A DNA stretch of 64,000 nucleotides, taken from Trebonia sp963773105 (GTDB taxonomy: Bacteria; Actinomycetota; Actinomycetes; Streptosporangiales; Streptosporangiaceae). This document shows, one piece after another, positions 35,176 to 44,356 of this stretch. Both the position numbers and the translations under genes were made by a program. The notes under the pieces were generated by a model. It made no database searches. It was given only the letters and a program-made list of their open reading frames with translations, and had not been told where the DNA came from. The stretch lies in contig CAVZAA010000001.1 of NCBI GenBank assembly GCA_963773105.1, positions 310,001 to 374,000 of the forward strand, given 5' to 3'. Position 1 is the stretch's first letter, and every line of letters starts with the position of its first letter.

Positions 35176-36202
35176 CCCAGCTTCCGGGGCCGGGATCCTC
35201 CCGACCCGGCCCCGGGACCTCATTGGCTTGACGGCGTAAGGCCAGACGGGCCTCCTCGACGAGGAGGCCCGCCAGCTTTTCCGGGTCCGCCGCCCGCAGG
35301 CCGCGGCTGGCGAACCACGTCGCCACGTTTTTCGCGTCCCGCTCAAGGAAGTCGCGTCCGGTCGGATGCGCGATCACGTCGACCACCTGCGGAAGGTCGA
35401 TCATCACGAGCGCGCCTGCGTGGACCAGCAGGTTGTAGGGCGACAGGTCGCCATGTGCGAGCCCGCGGCGGGCGAGCGTGACCAGGGCCGTCACCAGCTG
35501 ATCCCAGAGATCGGTTAGCTCTTGCTGGTCGGGCCGTGTCTCCGCCAGCCGGGGCGCGGCGTCGCCATCGGCGTCGCCGATGAACTCCAGCAGCACCTCG
35601 GTGCCGGTGATCTGCACCGGGTAGGGGACGGGTACCCCTTCCTGGTACAGCCGGCAGAGGGCGGTGAACTCGGCGTTCGCCCACATCCCGGCGATCGCCT
35701 GGCGGCCGAACGCGGTCCGGTTGGCGGCCGCCCTGGTCACCCGGGAGTCCCTGGTCCGACGGCCCTCCAGGTAGCCGGCGTCGCGATGGAACAGCCGGTG
35801 CTCAGGGTCGCGGTACCGCTTCGCCGCCAGCAGGCACGAACGGCCCGCGCCCGCTTGCCCGGTAGCCGGCACCGCCCGGCGGATGAGGTAGACGTCTGCT
35901 TCCTTGCCGGTCTTCACGATGCCGAGCTCGGTGTCGATGGCGGCGAGGTCGGTGACGACCCACTGGGGGTGCGGCCGGGGGCCGCGCTCGGTGGGGGTTG
36001 ACTGGTCCCAGGTGGACCAGCGTTCGCCCGGCGCCAGGCCGTCGGTCGCGTCGGCGGCGGCTTCCACCGCCATCAGGCGCTTGACGTGCCGGTCGCGCTT
36101 GGCGAACGTCTCCTGGTCGTCGAAGTCGTTACGCTGCCGCTTGCTGTTGGTCTTGCGGACCCGGCCGAAGGCGGGGTCGTAGGAATCCGCGCTGTCGCGC
36201 AC
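35159..36202 (-). CDS. RIO-family serine protein kinase
   Basis: A 347-residue RIO1-like atypical kinase. The nucleotide-binding loop is replaced by the RIO form GKEADVYLIRR. The catalytic loop is LAHGDLSPYNLLV and the metal-binding segment is MIDLPQVVDV. The first about 90 residues are charged (KRQRNDFDDQETFAKRDRHV), as in many actinobacterial RIO proteins. In eukaryotes RIO kinases work in ribosome maturation. The bacterial targets are unknown. It is convergent with the ABC ATPase gene and overlaps it by 17 bp at the 3' ends. Confidence 0.9.
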   Translation of the reverse strand: MRDSADSYDPAFGRVRKTNSKRQRNDFDDQETFAKRDRHVKRLMAVEAAADATDGLAPGERWSTWDQSTPTERGPRPHPQWVVTDLAAIDTELGIVKTGKEADVYLIRRAVPATGQAGAGRSCLLAAKRYRDPEHRLFHRDAGYLEGRRTRDSRVTRAAANRTAFGRQAIAGMWANAEFTALCRLYQEGVPVPYPVQITGTEVLLEFIGDADGDAAPRLAETRPDQQELTDLWDQLVTALVTLARRGLAHGDLSPYNLLVHAGALVMIDLPQVVDVIAHPTGRDFLERDAKNVATWFASRGLRAADPEKLAGLLVEEARLALRRQANEVPGPGREDPGPGSWARPSA

Positions 36203-36370
36203 TGGTGAAGCTCCTCAGGTGGGCTGCGGTCAGGACAGGCTGGTCAGAGCCCGCAACGGGCGTACTCATCAGGGCGCCCTCCTTCCGCATGGCCGGCCTT
36301 AAGGCCGGTGCCTACCTAGTGCGCGTGCAGCGTCTCATCCCACGACGACCCGCCGCAACCGGTTTTCTCG

Positions 36371-36781
36371 TCAGGACGCCGGGGTGGACCCGGCCTTGTC
36401 GCCGCCCGAGAACAGGTCGTGCAGCACCTTGCGCGCGCCCTCCTCGGCCTTCTTGACCGATTCGCGCTGCCGCAGGTCGGCGATCGCGCTCTCCGCCTTC
36501 TTGGCCGCGTCGGTCGAGCGCAGGTCGTTGATGGCCGCCTCGGCCTTCTTGGCCGCGTCGTGCTCCCGCAGGTCGTGCAGGGCGCTCGCCGCCTTCTTGG
36601 CGGCGTCGGTGTCACGCAGGTCGCGCGCCTTGGCGGCGGCCTGCTGAGCCCGCGCGGCGGCCTCCTTGCGCAGTTGCGCGGTCGATTCGCTCCGCTTGCG
36701 CCCGGCGGTCTTGGCGGAGCTTGACAGCCCCGCGGTGATACGCGTCCACAGTTCTCTGATCCGACGCTCGAACTCGCTCAT
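36371..36781 (-). CDS. alanine/lysine-rich protein with four 16-residue helical repeats
   Basis: A 136-residue soluble protein, not assigned to a family. Residues about 53-117 contain four consecutive 16-residue units: DLRDTDAAKKAASALH, DLREHDAAKKAEAAIN, DLRSTDAAKKAESAIA and DLRQRESVKKAEEGAR. They should form amphipathic helices, resembling LEA, apolipoprotein or phasin-like helices. It could coat a lipid, polymer or membrane surface (inference). GGAGG lies 5 bp before the ATG, inside a palindrome (36784-36797). Confidence 0.85.
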   Translation of the reverse strand: MSEFERRIRELWTRITAGLSSSAKTAGRKRSESTAQLRKEAAARAQQAAAKARDLRDTDAAKKAASALHDLREHDAAKKAEAAINDLRSTDAAKKAESAIADLRQRESVKKAEEGARKVLHDLFSGGDKAGSTPAS

Positions 36782-36783
36782 GA

Positions 36784-36797
36784 TTACCTCCAGGTAA
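36784..36797. promoter_or_regulatory. palindrome over the ribosome site of the helical-repeat gene
   Basis: TTACCTCCAGGTAA is a palindrome with 6-bp arms and contains the AGG of the ribosome-binding site, 3-16 bp upstream of the ATG. A TATATC sequence lies further upstream on the minus strand. It could be an operator or occlude the ribosome site in RNA. Confidence 0.35.
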
Positions 36798-36965
36798 CAA
36801 GATATATCGCGTTAGGGGTTATGTCCAGTCGGGCTCGAAACCGCGCCGTTCGCGAGTCTTCCGTTATCACTACCCGCGCCCAGCGCGTCATGCACGCGGG
36901 CGAGATCGCGCTGCAAAGCGCGCCACACCTGGCTTGCGGGCGTCGGCCGGCGGTACGGTGCGGTC

Positions 36966-38120
36966 GTGGTCTTCGCGGCAAGGCTGACCGTGCTCGGCAG
37001 CCTGAACATGGACATCTCGGTCACGGTGCCGGATCTGCCCGGCCCCGGCGCGACGGTGCTCGGCGGCGCCGCCGCCTTCGCCCCCGGCGGGAAGGGCGCC
37101 AACCAGGCGGTGGCGGCCGCCCGGCTGGCGGGTGAGACCCCGATGTCGGTCGCGATGATCGGCTGCCTCGGCGACGACGACTTCGGCCGGACGCTGCGGG
37201 CCGCGCTCCGGGCCGAGGGGGTTGACGACAGCGCGGTCCGCACCGTGGCCGGCGTCCCCACCGGAATCGCGATGATCACCGTCGACCAGGCCGGCGAGAA
37301 CATGATCACGGTCGCCCCGGGCGCCAATCACGAGGTCAGCGCCGCCGATATCGCCCGCGTGGCGGGCCCCGACCGATCGGCGTCCCACAGCGCCGATCCC
37401 GTCGCCGAGTCAGCCGACGCGCCGTCTCCGCACCCGACCGGCGCATCCCGTGACGTGCTTGTGATCAGCGCCGAGGTGCCGGTTCCGATGATCAGCGCGG
37501 CGCTGGCAGCGTCGGCGGGCCGCCTGCTGCGGGTGCTCAACCTGGCGCCCGCCCCGCCTGAGGCGGCCGGTCTGGTCGCGGTCGGCCCCGACTGGCTGGT
37601 GGTGAACGAATCCGAGGCCGCCGCGGTGCTCGGACGCGCCGTGGCCGGGCTGGCCGAGGCCGCCGAGGCGGCGGCCGACCTGGTCGCGGCGGGCGCGCGC
37701 AACGCCGTGGTCACGGCCGGCGCGGCGGGCGCCGCCTACTGCGGCCAGACGGCAGCCGAGGCCGGCGCGGAAACCAACAGCGCGGGAACCAACACCGCAG
37801 AAACCAACGGCGCAGAAACCAACAGCGCAGGAACCGACGCGGCAGGCGATGGTGAGCGCCGCCCCGGCGTCGTGACGGTCCCGGGTTTCAAGGTCACCGC
37901 CGTCGACACCGTGGGCGCGGGCGACACCTTCGTCGGCGCCCTCGCGGTCGCCCTCGCGGCCGGCGTTCCGCCTGCGGACGCGGTCACCGCCGCCGCCGCG
38001 GCGGGCGCCGCGGCGGCCGCCCGGCCGGGCACCCAGTCGGGCATGCCGCGCCCGGCCGACGTCCTGGCCGCGACCGGCCACCCCTGGCCGGTTACGTCGC
38101 GCCGACACGAAGGCAATTGA
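36966..38120 (+). CDS. rbsK: ribokinase (PfkB family)
   Basis: A 384-residue PfkB-family sugar kinase. The opening LTVLGSLNMDISVTVPDLPG and GGKGANQAVAAARL are ribokinase hallmarks, and the anion-hole/catalytic motif is DTVGAGDTFVGALA. It would phosphorylate ribose or a related sugar with ATP. The start is GTG 36966. It is longer than usual ribokinases (about 310) because of two inserts. One is near 137-160 (SADPVAESADAPSPHPTGAS). The other is a repetitive Thr-Asn-rich insert near 270-296 (TNSAGTNTAETNGAETNSAG), probably a surface loop. No ribose transporter lies nearby. Confidence 0.88.
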   Translation: MVFAARLTVLGSLNMDISVTVPDLPGPGATVLGGAAAFAPGGKGANQAVAAARLAGETPMSVAMIGCLGDDDFGRTLRAALRAEGVDDSAVRTVAGVPTGIAMITVDQAGENMITVAPGANHEVSAADIARVAGPDRSASHSADPVAESADAPSPHPTGASRDVLVISAEVPVPMISAALAASAGRLLRVLNLAPAPPEAAGLVAVGPDWLVVNESEAAAVLGRAVAGLAEAAEAAADLVAAGARNAVVTAGAAGAAYCGQTAAEAGAETNSAGTNTAETNGAETNSAGTDAAGDGERRPGVVTVPGFKVTAVDTVGAGDTFVGALAVALAAGVPPADAVTAAAAAGAAAAARPGTQSGMPRPADVLAATGHPWPVTSRRHEGN

Positions 38121-38211
38121 CGTGCGCGAACGGTCGGCTCTATCGGTAAAGTAAACACGGGGTTAACAGAAGGCAAACATAATTAACACTTAACGGTGAA
38201 TTTATGCTTAA
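38121..38211. promoter_or_regulatory. A/T-rich promoter region of the CYTH/CHAD-ParA unit
   Basis: This stretch is far richer in A/T than the surroundings. On the minus strand it contains GTTTGCC-TTCT-GTTAACC, two heptamers 11 bp apart that resemble the direct-repeat unit of Streptomyces PHO boxes. The match is loose and the orientation is unusual, so this is only a hint of phosphate control. Confidence 0.3.
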
Positions 38212-38250
38212 ATGATGGCTGCATCACATCGCCGGGAGAGGAGTTGCGCG

Positions 38251-39955
38251 GTGACCCCTGGCCTGGCAGGTTTCATTGCCTCCGGACACGACGCGCAAGC
38301 GTGGGACGAGAGCCTCGCCGGAGTGCTGGCGGCCCTCGGGACCGAGTTCGACGTCATCCCCGAGCCGGGCGGCCGGTCCGGCCGGTCCGCCGCCGCCCTC
38401 CGGCGCACTTGGCTCGACACCTTCGACTGGCGGCTGTACCGGGCCGGGCTGACCCTGGAATACGCGGGCCGATCGCGAGGCGGCGAGCTGCTGCTCTCCG
38501 GCGACCCCGGTAGCGACGCCGGTGGCGATCCCAGTGCCGATCGCGGTGCCGACCGCCCCGACGTCAGCCAGCCGGTCATCGGCTGGCAGGCGGCCCGCCC
38601 GCACCTGATGGGCGAGCTGCCCGACGGCCCGGTGGCGGCGCGGATCAGCGGCCTCGTCGCCCCGCGGGCGCTGCTGCCCGTCGTCACGGTCACCAGCACG
38701 ACGACCACCCACCGGTTGCTGAACGAGGACGGCAAGACCGTCGCCCGGCTGCTGGTCGAACGCGCGTCGATTCCCGGCCCGCAACCCGCCCCGCTGGCCC
38801 CCCGGCTGGCGATCACCGAGGTCCGCGGCTACCCCGGCGCCGCCCGCACGGCCGGCCGCCTGGTCGGCGCGGCGCCCGGCATCGAGCCGGCGCGCCACGT
38901 CGACGTTCGCGGCGGCGCTGGGCGTCATCGGGCGTCGTCCCGGCGACTACTCCAACAAGGTCGACACCGACATCTCGGCCGCCTGGCCGGCCAGCCAGGC
39001 GGCCGCGACGATCCTGCTCCGGCTGCTCGACACCGTCGAGGCGAACGTCGGCGGCGTGCTCGCGGACACCGACACCGAGTTCCTGCACGACCTGCGCGTC
39101 TCGGTGCGGCGCACCCGCAGCGCCCTGAAGCTCTTCGGCGACGCGCTGACCGGCCGGGCCGGGCTGACCGAGGACGAGGCCGCGTTCTTCGCGGCCGAGT
39201 TCAGGTGGGTCGGCGACCTGACCACGCCGACCAGGGACCTAGACGTGCACCTGCTCGACTTCGACGACACCGCGCACTCGCTCAGTGCGGCCAAGCCGGA
39301 CGACCTCGAGCCCTTCCGCACCTACCTGGAGCAGCGGCGACGCCGCGAGTTCAGGATCCTGACCCGGGGCCTGAAGTCGGCCAGATTCACCGGGCTGACC
39401 AGGGACTGGCGGGTGGCGCTGACCGCGATCAAGGACGGCAATCCCGGCACCAGAGCCGCCCGGGTCCGTTCGGGACGAGAAAGAGGAGCCGCAGGGGAGC
39501 TGGCCGGCAACCTCGCGGCCGAGCGAACCCGCGCTGCCTTTACCAAAACCGCACGGCGGGGCGCGGCGATCACCATCGAATCTCCGCCCGAGACCCTCCA
39601 TGACCTGCGTAAACGAGCCAAAGAGCTGCGGTACGCGCTGGAGTTCTTCGCCCCCCTGTACGATCGGGCGACGCAGGCCAAGGTGGTCGGCGAGCTCAAG
39701 CGGCTGCAGGACTGCCTCGGGGAGTTTCAGGACACCGAGGTGCAGATCGGGGAGATCAGGGCGCTGGCGACGGCGATGCTCGAGGCGGGCGAGGCCCCGG
39801 CGGTGACGTTGCTCGCGATGGGCGAGGTGACGGCGGGACTCGCGCTTCGGCAGCGGGCAGCGCGGGAAGACTTTGATCGCCGATTCGCGGCGTTTGCCGG
39901 GATCGACGAGCAGCGCCGGATAGCGGCGCTGCTCAGGGGGAAGCCGGAGCGGTAG
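38251..39955 (+). pseudogene. CYTH/CHAD-domain protein with one frameshift
   Basis: The N-terminal half (to about 38890) is a diverged CYTH-like triphosphate-tunnel domain. The C-terminal half is a CHAD domain, an all-helical module that binds polyphosphate, with the conserved HDLRVSVRRTRSALKLFGD and HDLRKRAKELRYALEFF helices. One extra base near 38893 (after GCATCGAGCCGGCG) breaks the frame. Removing it joins the halves into about 568 residues. I took GTG 38251 as start because GAGAGGAG lies upstream; ATG 38212 is an alternative. A single shift at an otherwise well-kept gene could be a sequencing error. The ParA-type gene starts 5 bp after the stop. Confidence 0.85.
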
Positions 39956-39960
39956 CTGAG

Positions 39961-40752
39961 ATGCGGATCTACGCGACTTACAACATCAAGGGCGGGGTCG
40001 GGAAGACCACCACCGCCGTCAACCTGGCCTTCCTCGCGGCCGAGAGCGGGCTGCGGACCGTGCTCTGGGACCTGGACCCGCAGGGCGCCGCCTCCTTCAT
40101 GTTCCGGGTGAAGCCCAAGGTCAAGGGCGGCGGCAAGGCGCTCATCAGGGGCAAGCGACCCCTCGACGACGCCATCAAGGGAACCGATTTCGATAACCTC
40201 GATCTGATCCCGGCCGACTTCACCTACCGGAACATGGACCTGCTGCTCGAGGCGGCCAGCAACGGCGGCGGCGGCAGCGACGCGCCCGGCGGCAAGCCCG
40301 CCCGCAAGCTCTCCAAGCTGCTCGCGCCGCTGGCCGACGAGTACGACGCGGTCTTCCTCGACTGCCCGCCGTCGGTTTCCCTGGTGTCGGAGAACGTGCT
40401 GCACGCGGCCGACGTCATCGTCGTGCCGCTGATCCCGACCACGCTTTCCGTGCGGACGCTGGAGCAGCTGGCTGAATTCGTGGCCGAGTTCAGCGGCCAC
40501 CAGCCGGAGCTGCTCGCGTTCTTCTCGATGGTCGACCGGCGCAAGAAACTGCACCGGGAGATAACGGAAAAGCTTTCCGTCGAACGGACCGAGGTGGCTC
40601 GCACCGTCATACCGGCTCTGTCGGTCATTGAGAACATGTCGGTCGAGCGCGCCCCGGTCGCCGTCTTCGCGCCTAACACCGCGGCGACGAGGGCCTACCG
40701 CGGTCTCTGGGCCGAGCTGCGCGCCTTTGGCGAGGAGCCCTCGGGGTCCTGA
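39961..40752 (+). CDS. ParA/MinD-family ATPase coupled to the CHAD gene
   Basis: A 263-residue deviant-Walker ATPase: the P-loop is YNIKGGVGKTTTAVNLAFLA, followed by DLDPQGAASFMF and the Walker B-like FLDCPPSVSL. There is no ParB gene nearby, and the gene is separated from the CYTH/CHAD stop by only 5 bp, so its partner is likely not chromosomal parS. It may position a cellular cargo such as polyphosphate granules bound by the CHAD protein (inference). A lysine-rich loop with Gly/Ser (about 85-115) is not typical of chromosomal ParA. Confidence 0.88.
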   Translation: MRIYATYNIKGGVGKTTTAVNLAFLAAESGLRTVLWDLDPQGAASFMFRVKPKVKGGGKALIRGKRPLDDAIKGTDFDNLDLIPADFTYRNMDLLLEAASNGGGGSDAPGGKPARKLSKLLAPLADEYDAVFLDCPPSVSLVSENVLHAADVIVVPLIPTTLSVRTLEQLAEFVAEFSGHQPELLAFFSMVDRRKKLHREITEKLSVERTEVARTVIPALSVIENMSVERAPVAVFAPNTAATRAYRGLWAELRAFGEEPSGS

Positions 40753-42125
40753 CGGCACCGCGGGCACCGCGCCGGGCCCGGACGACGCTGCTCTTGGGCT
40801 GCTCCAGCGAGGGCGTCCCCGGGGAGCGTGAACCGAGCGACCGCGTCACCGCCAGGAACTGCTCCGGCGGCCGCAGCCGGGGCGTCTTGAGCCTGATCGG
40901 CCGGGGCCCGGGCCGGATCTGGCCGTGCTCGCGGGGAATCGAGTCGGCCGTCAGCCCGGTGCGGAGCCGGTCGACGTGGGTGAGGATCTCACCCCGTAGC
41001 GGCCACTGGCTGGCGGCGATGCTGGCGGCCGCGCGCTCGCCATCGACGTCGGCGTGACCCGTCTCGCTCACGGGGACCGGGCAGGGCCGGGGCGCGAGCA
41101 GGTCGGCCAGCCGGTCCTGCAGCCGGTGCGTCTCCGCCAGCCCGGCCGCGAGCTCGGACTCCAGCGACTCGCTGCCGGCCGGCATCGTCTGCACCAGCGC
41201 GCCGTAGGTCCGGATCACCGCGCCGAGCTGGGTTAGCACATCCGCCAGGCGCGTCCGGGTGGCCGGGTCGCGGACCGGGTTGGCGGTGCTGTCGATCCGC
41301 GCGCCGTCGAGCACCGAGCGGGCCAGCCCGCGCACGGTCAGCGCCGCGTGCTCGAGCGCCTCCAGGCCGCCCCGCAGCGACAGCGTCATCTCGTTGACGG
41401 GCACCGACTCGGCCGTGCCGACGAGGGCGCGCGGGTTGAGCCGGGCGCTGTCGGCCGCCTCCCGCAGCGTGTCATCGACCCGCTCGATCTCATCCCGCAG
41501 CGATCGGGCCTCGATCAGCCACTCCGTGACGACGGCGGGCTCGGGGTCGGCGAGCAGGTCGGCGCCCATCCGGTCGAGTAGCGCGGCCAGCCGTCCGGCC
41601 AGCCCGCAGACGGCCTGCGCGGGCGGGCTGCACCCGCAGCGGCGCGAACGCCAGTCCGCCGATCAGCCCGGCGCCGGTGCCGACCAGCGTGTCCACGACC
41701 CGCCCGGTGGCGGCCGCGTGTTGCCCGGCCGAGGCGAAGATCAGCATCGCGCTGATCGGCACCTCGAGCAGGTCGTCGCCCAGCCGCAGCACCGCGCCGA
41801 TGAGCAGCGCGGCCGCGATCAGCAGCATGAGCTGCCACCAGGAGAAGCCGATGAACTCGGCCACGCCGACCGCCACCAGGACGCCGACGGTGACGCTGAG
41901 GACCTTCTTCAGCCCGCTGCGGATCGTCTCGTACGTGCTTGCCTGCAGCACCAGCAGCGCGGTGAGCGGAGCAAGCACCGGCCTTGAGGTCGTGCCGGGG
42001 ATGAGCGTCGCCAGCAGGTAGGCGAAGGTCGCGGTGGCGGTGAGCCTGGTGATGTACGCGGCCGTGGCCCGGGTGGACGTCACGGCCAGCGCGGAGCGGA
42101 CGTTACGGATGGGGGGAAAGGTCAT
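40673..42125 (-). pseudogene. FUSC-family (aromatic acid exporter-like) protein with a frameshift
   Basis: The first part (from ATG 42125, MTFPPIRNVRSALAV) has the membrane block of FUSC proteins: RLTATATFAYLLATLIPGTT, LTALLVLQASTYETIRSGLK and DLLEVPISAMLIFASAGQH. Near 41620 the frame must change to continue into the long helical cytoplasmic part (MGADLLADPEPAVVTEWLIE, ARSLRDEIERVDDTLREAAD). The last about 27 codons overlap the 3' end of the ParA gene antisense, so the true end may be earlier or altered. Function would be efflux of small organic acids. Confidence 0.7.
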
Positions 42126-42274
42126 AAGCAGACGCAAAGGAGCCAATCGATGGGGGGCTGGCGGGGGAGCGGCAGAAGAGCCGGGACGGGCGGTACACAC
42201 CGTCAGTAGGTGACAACGCGTCTGGCAGCTGGCTATTCCGCGACGCTGCGGGGCCGCCGGGAGGCACCGCAAAA

Positions 42275-42309
42275 GGTAATGCCGGGTGCGGTGCGCACCC
42301 GGCATTACC
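42275..42309 (-). terminator. intrinsic terminator after the secreted-protein gene
   Basis: A perfect 15-bp stem GGTAATGCCGGGTGC / GCACCCGGCATTACC with a 5-nt loop. On the minus strand it is followed by CTTTT, so it probably ends the transcript of the gene at 42345-43988. Confidence 0.85.
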
Positions 42310-42344
42310 CGACATATCGCCTATGGGCGGAGTTGGCTAACCGG

Positions 42345-43988
42345 CTAGCGGCCGTTGTGGCCCTCGGTCGGCGTGAACGACACGCCCCGCACCACCTGGT
42401 TGTACTCGGCCGGCACCACGGTGCGGAACTCCTCCCAGGAGGCCGCGGTGGTGGCCTTCAGCGGGTCGGTGATCTCGACCAGCTGGTTCGGGTCGGCCCC
42501 CTGGTCGCCGCCGCCGCTCACGGTGGAGGTGACCGCCCAGATGGAGACGGTTCCGTCCCGGTTGACCTGGCCGGTCAGGTTGCGCAGGCCGTCGGTGGCC
42601 GGGGCCCACGGCAGCCCGGTGACGGAGTTGATCCCGGTCGGGTAGCCGCGGACGGTGTACGGGGTGCCGAGGTTGAGGCCGTTCTGCAGGGTGTAGGCGA
42701 GCTGCCACTGGCCCGCGGTCGAGTTGTAGACCCACTTCTGCAGGCCGGCCGTGGCAGAGGCGGCGGCCGCCGTGTAGGAGCCGGCCGCGTAGGTGTTGTC
42801 GCCCGCCCCCTCGTCGGCCACGTACAGCGTGGTCGGGTTGGCGAACCACAGGCCGAACGGGTAGTCGCTGGCGTCCGTGGCCGTGGTTGGCGAGTGCGGT
42901 CGGGAATCCCTTCAGGATGCACATGTTGCTCGCCAGGCCGGTCGAGGTCAGGGTGGACTCGATCCCGGTGGTCGGCAGCTTCGCGCCCGCGACCGGGAGG
43001 CCGACGCCGTTCGGGCACGCGGTGCCGGTGGTGTCGAGGAAGTACACGGTGTCGACGCCGTTGCCGCCGCTGCCCTTGGTGTAGTACAGCACGTTGTTGT
43101 AGAGCGCCAGGCCGCGGAAGTTGTCGTCCTTGCCGACCTTGTCCGCCGTGTCGCCCAGCTGGGTGATGTTGAAGCTCCCGACCGGCGTGGGCAGGCCGGG
43201 CGTCTGGTCCGCCTCCGGCAGAGTGGACGGGGTGATGATCTGCGCGCCCGCGCCGAGGACGACCCCGGTCGGCTGCGTTTTGGAGCCGTTACCCGCGTTG
43301 CCCGCGGTGTAGATGTAGTCCTTGCCGTCGACACTGGCCGTGATCGCCGCCCGGCCGTTGTTGCCGCTGTAGGCGTTGGTCTCGGTGAAGGTGAACTTCC
43401 CGTTCGCCGACAGCTGGGCGACGGCGCGGTAGTACGCGCCGGGAACCGGGTTGGTCGGGTCGATGACGCCGGGGGTGTTGGCGTTCGACGCGTCAACGGT
43501 GTCCACCGCGGTCGCGTAGTCGATGAACGTCAGGGCCTTGCCGTCGGGTGACAGGTTGAGCGCGCCCTCCGACTTCGACGAGAAGCTGGTGTTCAGCTCG
43601 TTCGTCGGCACCGGGATGACGCCCTGCGGGAAGCCCCACGGGGTGATCTGCTTCAGGTAGAGCGGCGAGACGACGCCGAAGCTACCGTCCACCGAGTCGT
43701 TGTTGAACACGTACGGGTAGTTGCCGTCCGCGATCGCGGTGCCGCACTTGGTGGTGCAGCCGGGCGGCAGCTGCGTGGTCCCGGCCACGATGTTCGGGTC
43801 GTTCTTGTAGTAGCTGGTGCTGACCAGCAGGTCGCCCGGGATCAGCCGGGTCTGGCCGAACCCGCCCGGCCGGCCTGGTGGGCGGTGGTGCTCGCGTGGG
43901 CCGCGGTGGCACCCGCGGCCGCCGCCGCGAGCACGCCCGCGGTGGTCATGAACGCGGCGAACGCGGCGATGCCGGTTCTCGGACGCAT
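42345..43988 (-). pseudogene. secreted protein of unknown function, two frameshifts
   Basis: A signal peptide (MRPRTGIAAFAAFMTTAGVL and an Ala-rich h-region) is followed by about 500 residues rich in Gly, Asn, Thr and Asp, with segments such as LIPGDLLVSTSYYKNDPNIV, EGALNLSPDGKALTFIDYAT and KDYIYTAGNAGNGSKTQPTG that look like beta-propeller strands. Shifts near 43860 and 42893 split it into three frames. The last part reads ADEGAGDNTYAAGSYTAAAA and ends at 42345. AGGAG lies 6 bp before ATG 43988. I do not recognise the family. The rest of the frame is clean, so base-calling errors are possible. Confidence 0.65.
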
Positions 43989-44356
43989 AAGTCGCTCCTG
44001 TCGTCGTCGGACGCCCTCGTCTGCGGACTCCCGTCCATGGACATCCCCAGCCATCGAACCGGCGTCGGTCGTCGGCCAGTGGTCGCGCAGGTTAACGAAA
44101 GGTTCCGTTGGCGTGACTTATTAGCATTTGGTTAGTTATATGGAGTGACGGACGTTAGATGCGCCACGTTTCGATCGTTAGATCTCGCTGCTGACCGATG
44201 TGTCGAGAGATGCCGACATCATCCTCAGCTACCCCTAAGCGGGCATCGGGCATACCCACCAGCCTCACGGGTAGCCCTAACGTGCCAACCGGGCAGTTGT
44301 GGCGCGAGCGGTCCTGTGCAACAACGCTGCAACTAAACAAGTCAGGATGTCGTTAT
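43989..44356. other. 368-bp divergent promoter region
   Basis: It lies between the secreted-protein gene (minus) and gpgS (plus). It has an A/T-rich core around 44110-44150 and two CGTTAGAT words (44152 and 44175 region) about 22 bp apart that might be binding sites. No gene is supported. Confidence 0.4.

Noticed and set aside
39961..40752. The ParA-type gene as part of a chromosome partition locus
   Set aside because: There is no parB, no recognisable parS site and no origin-linked gene nearby. Its close partner is the CHAD gene.
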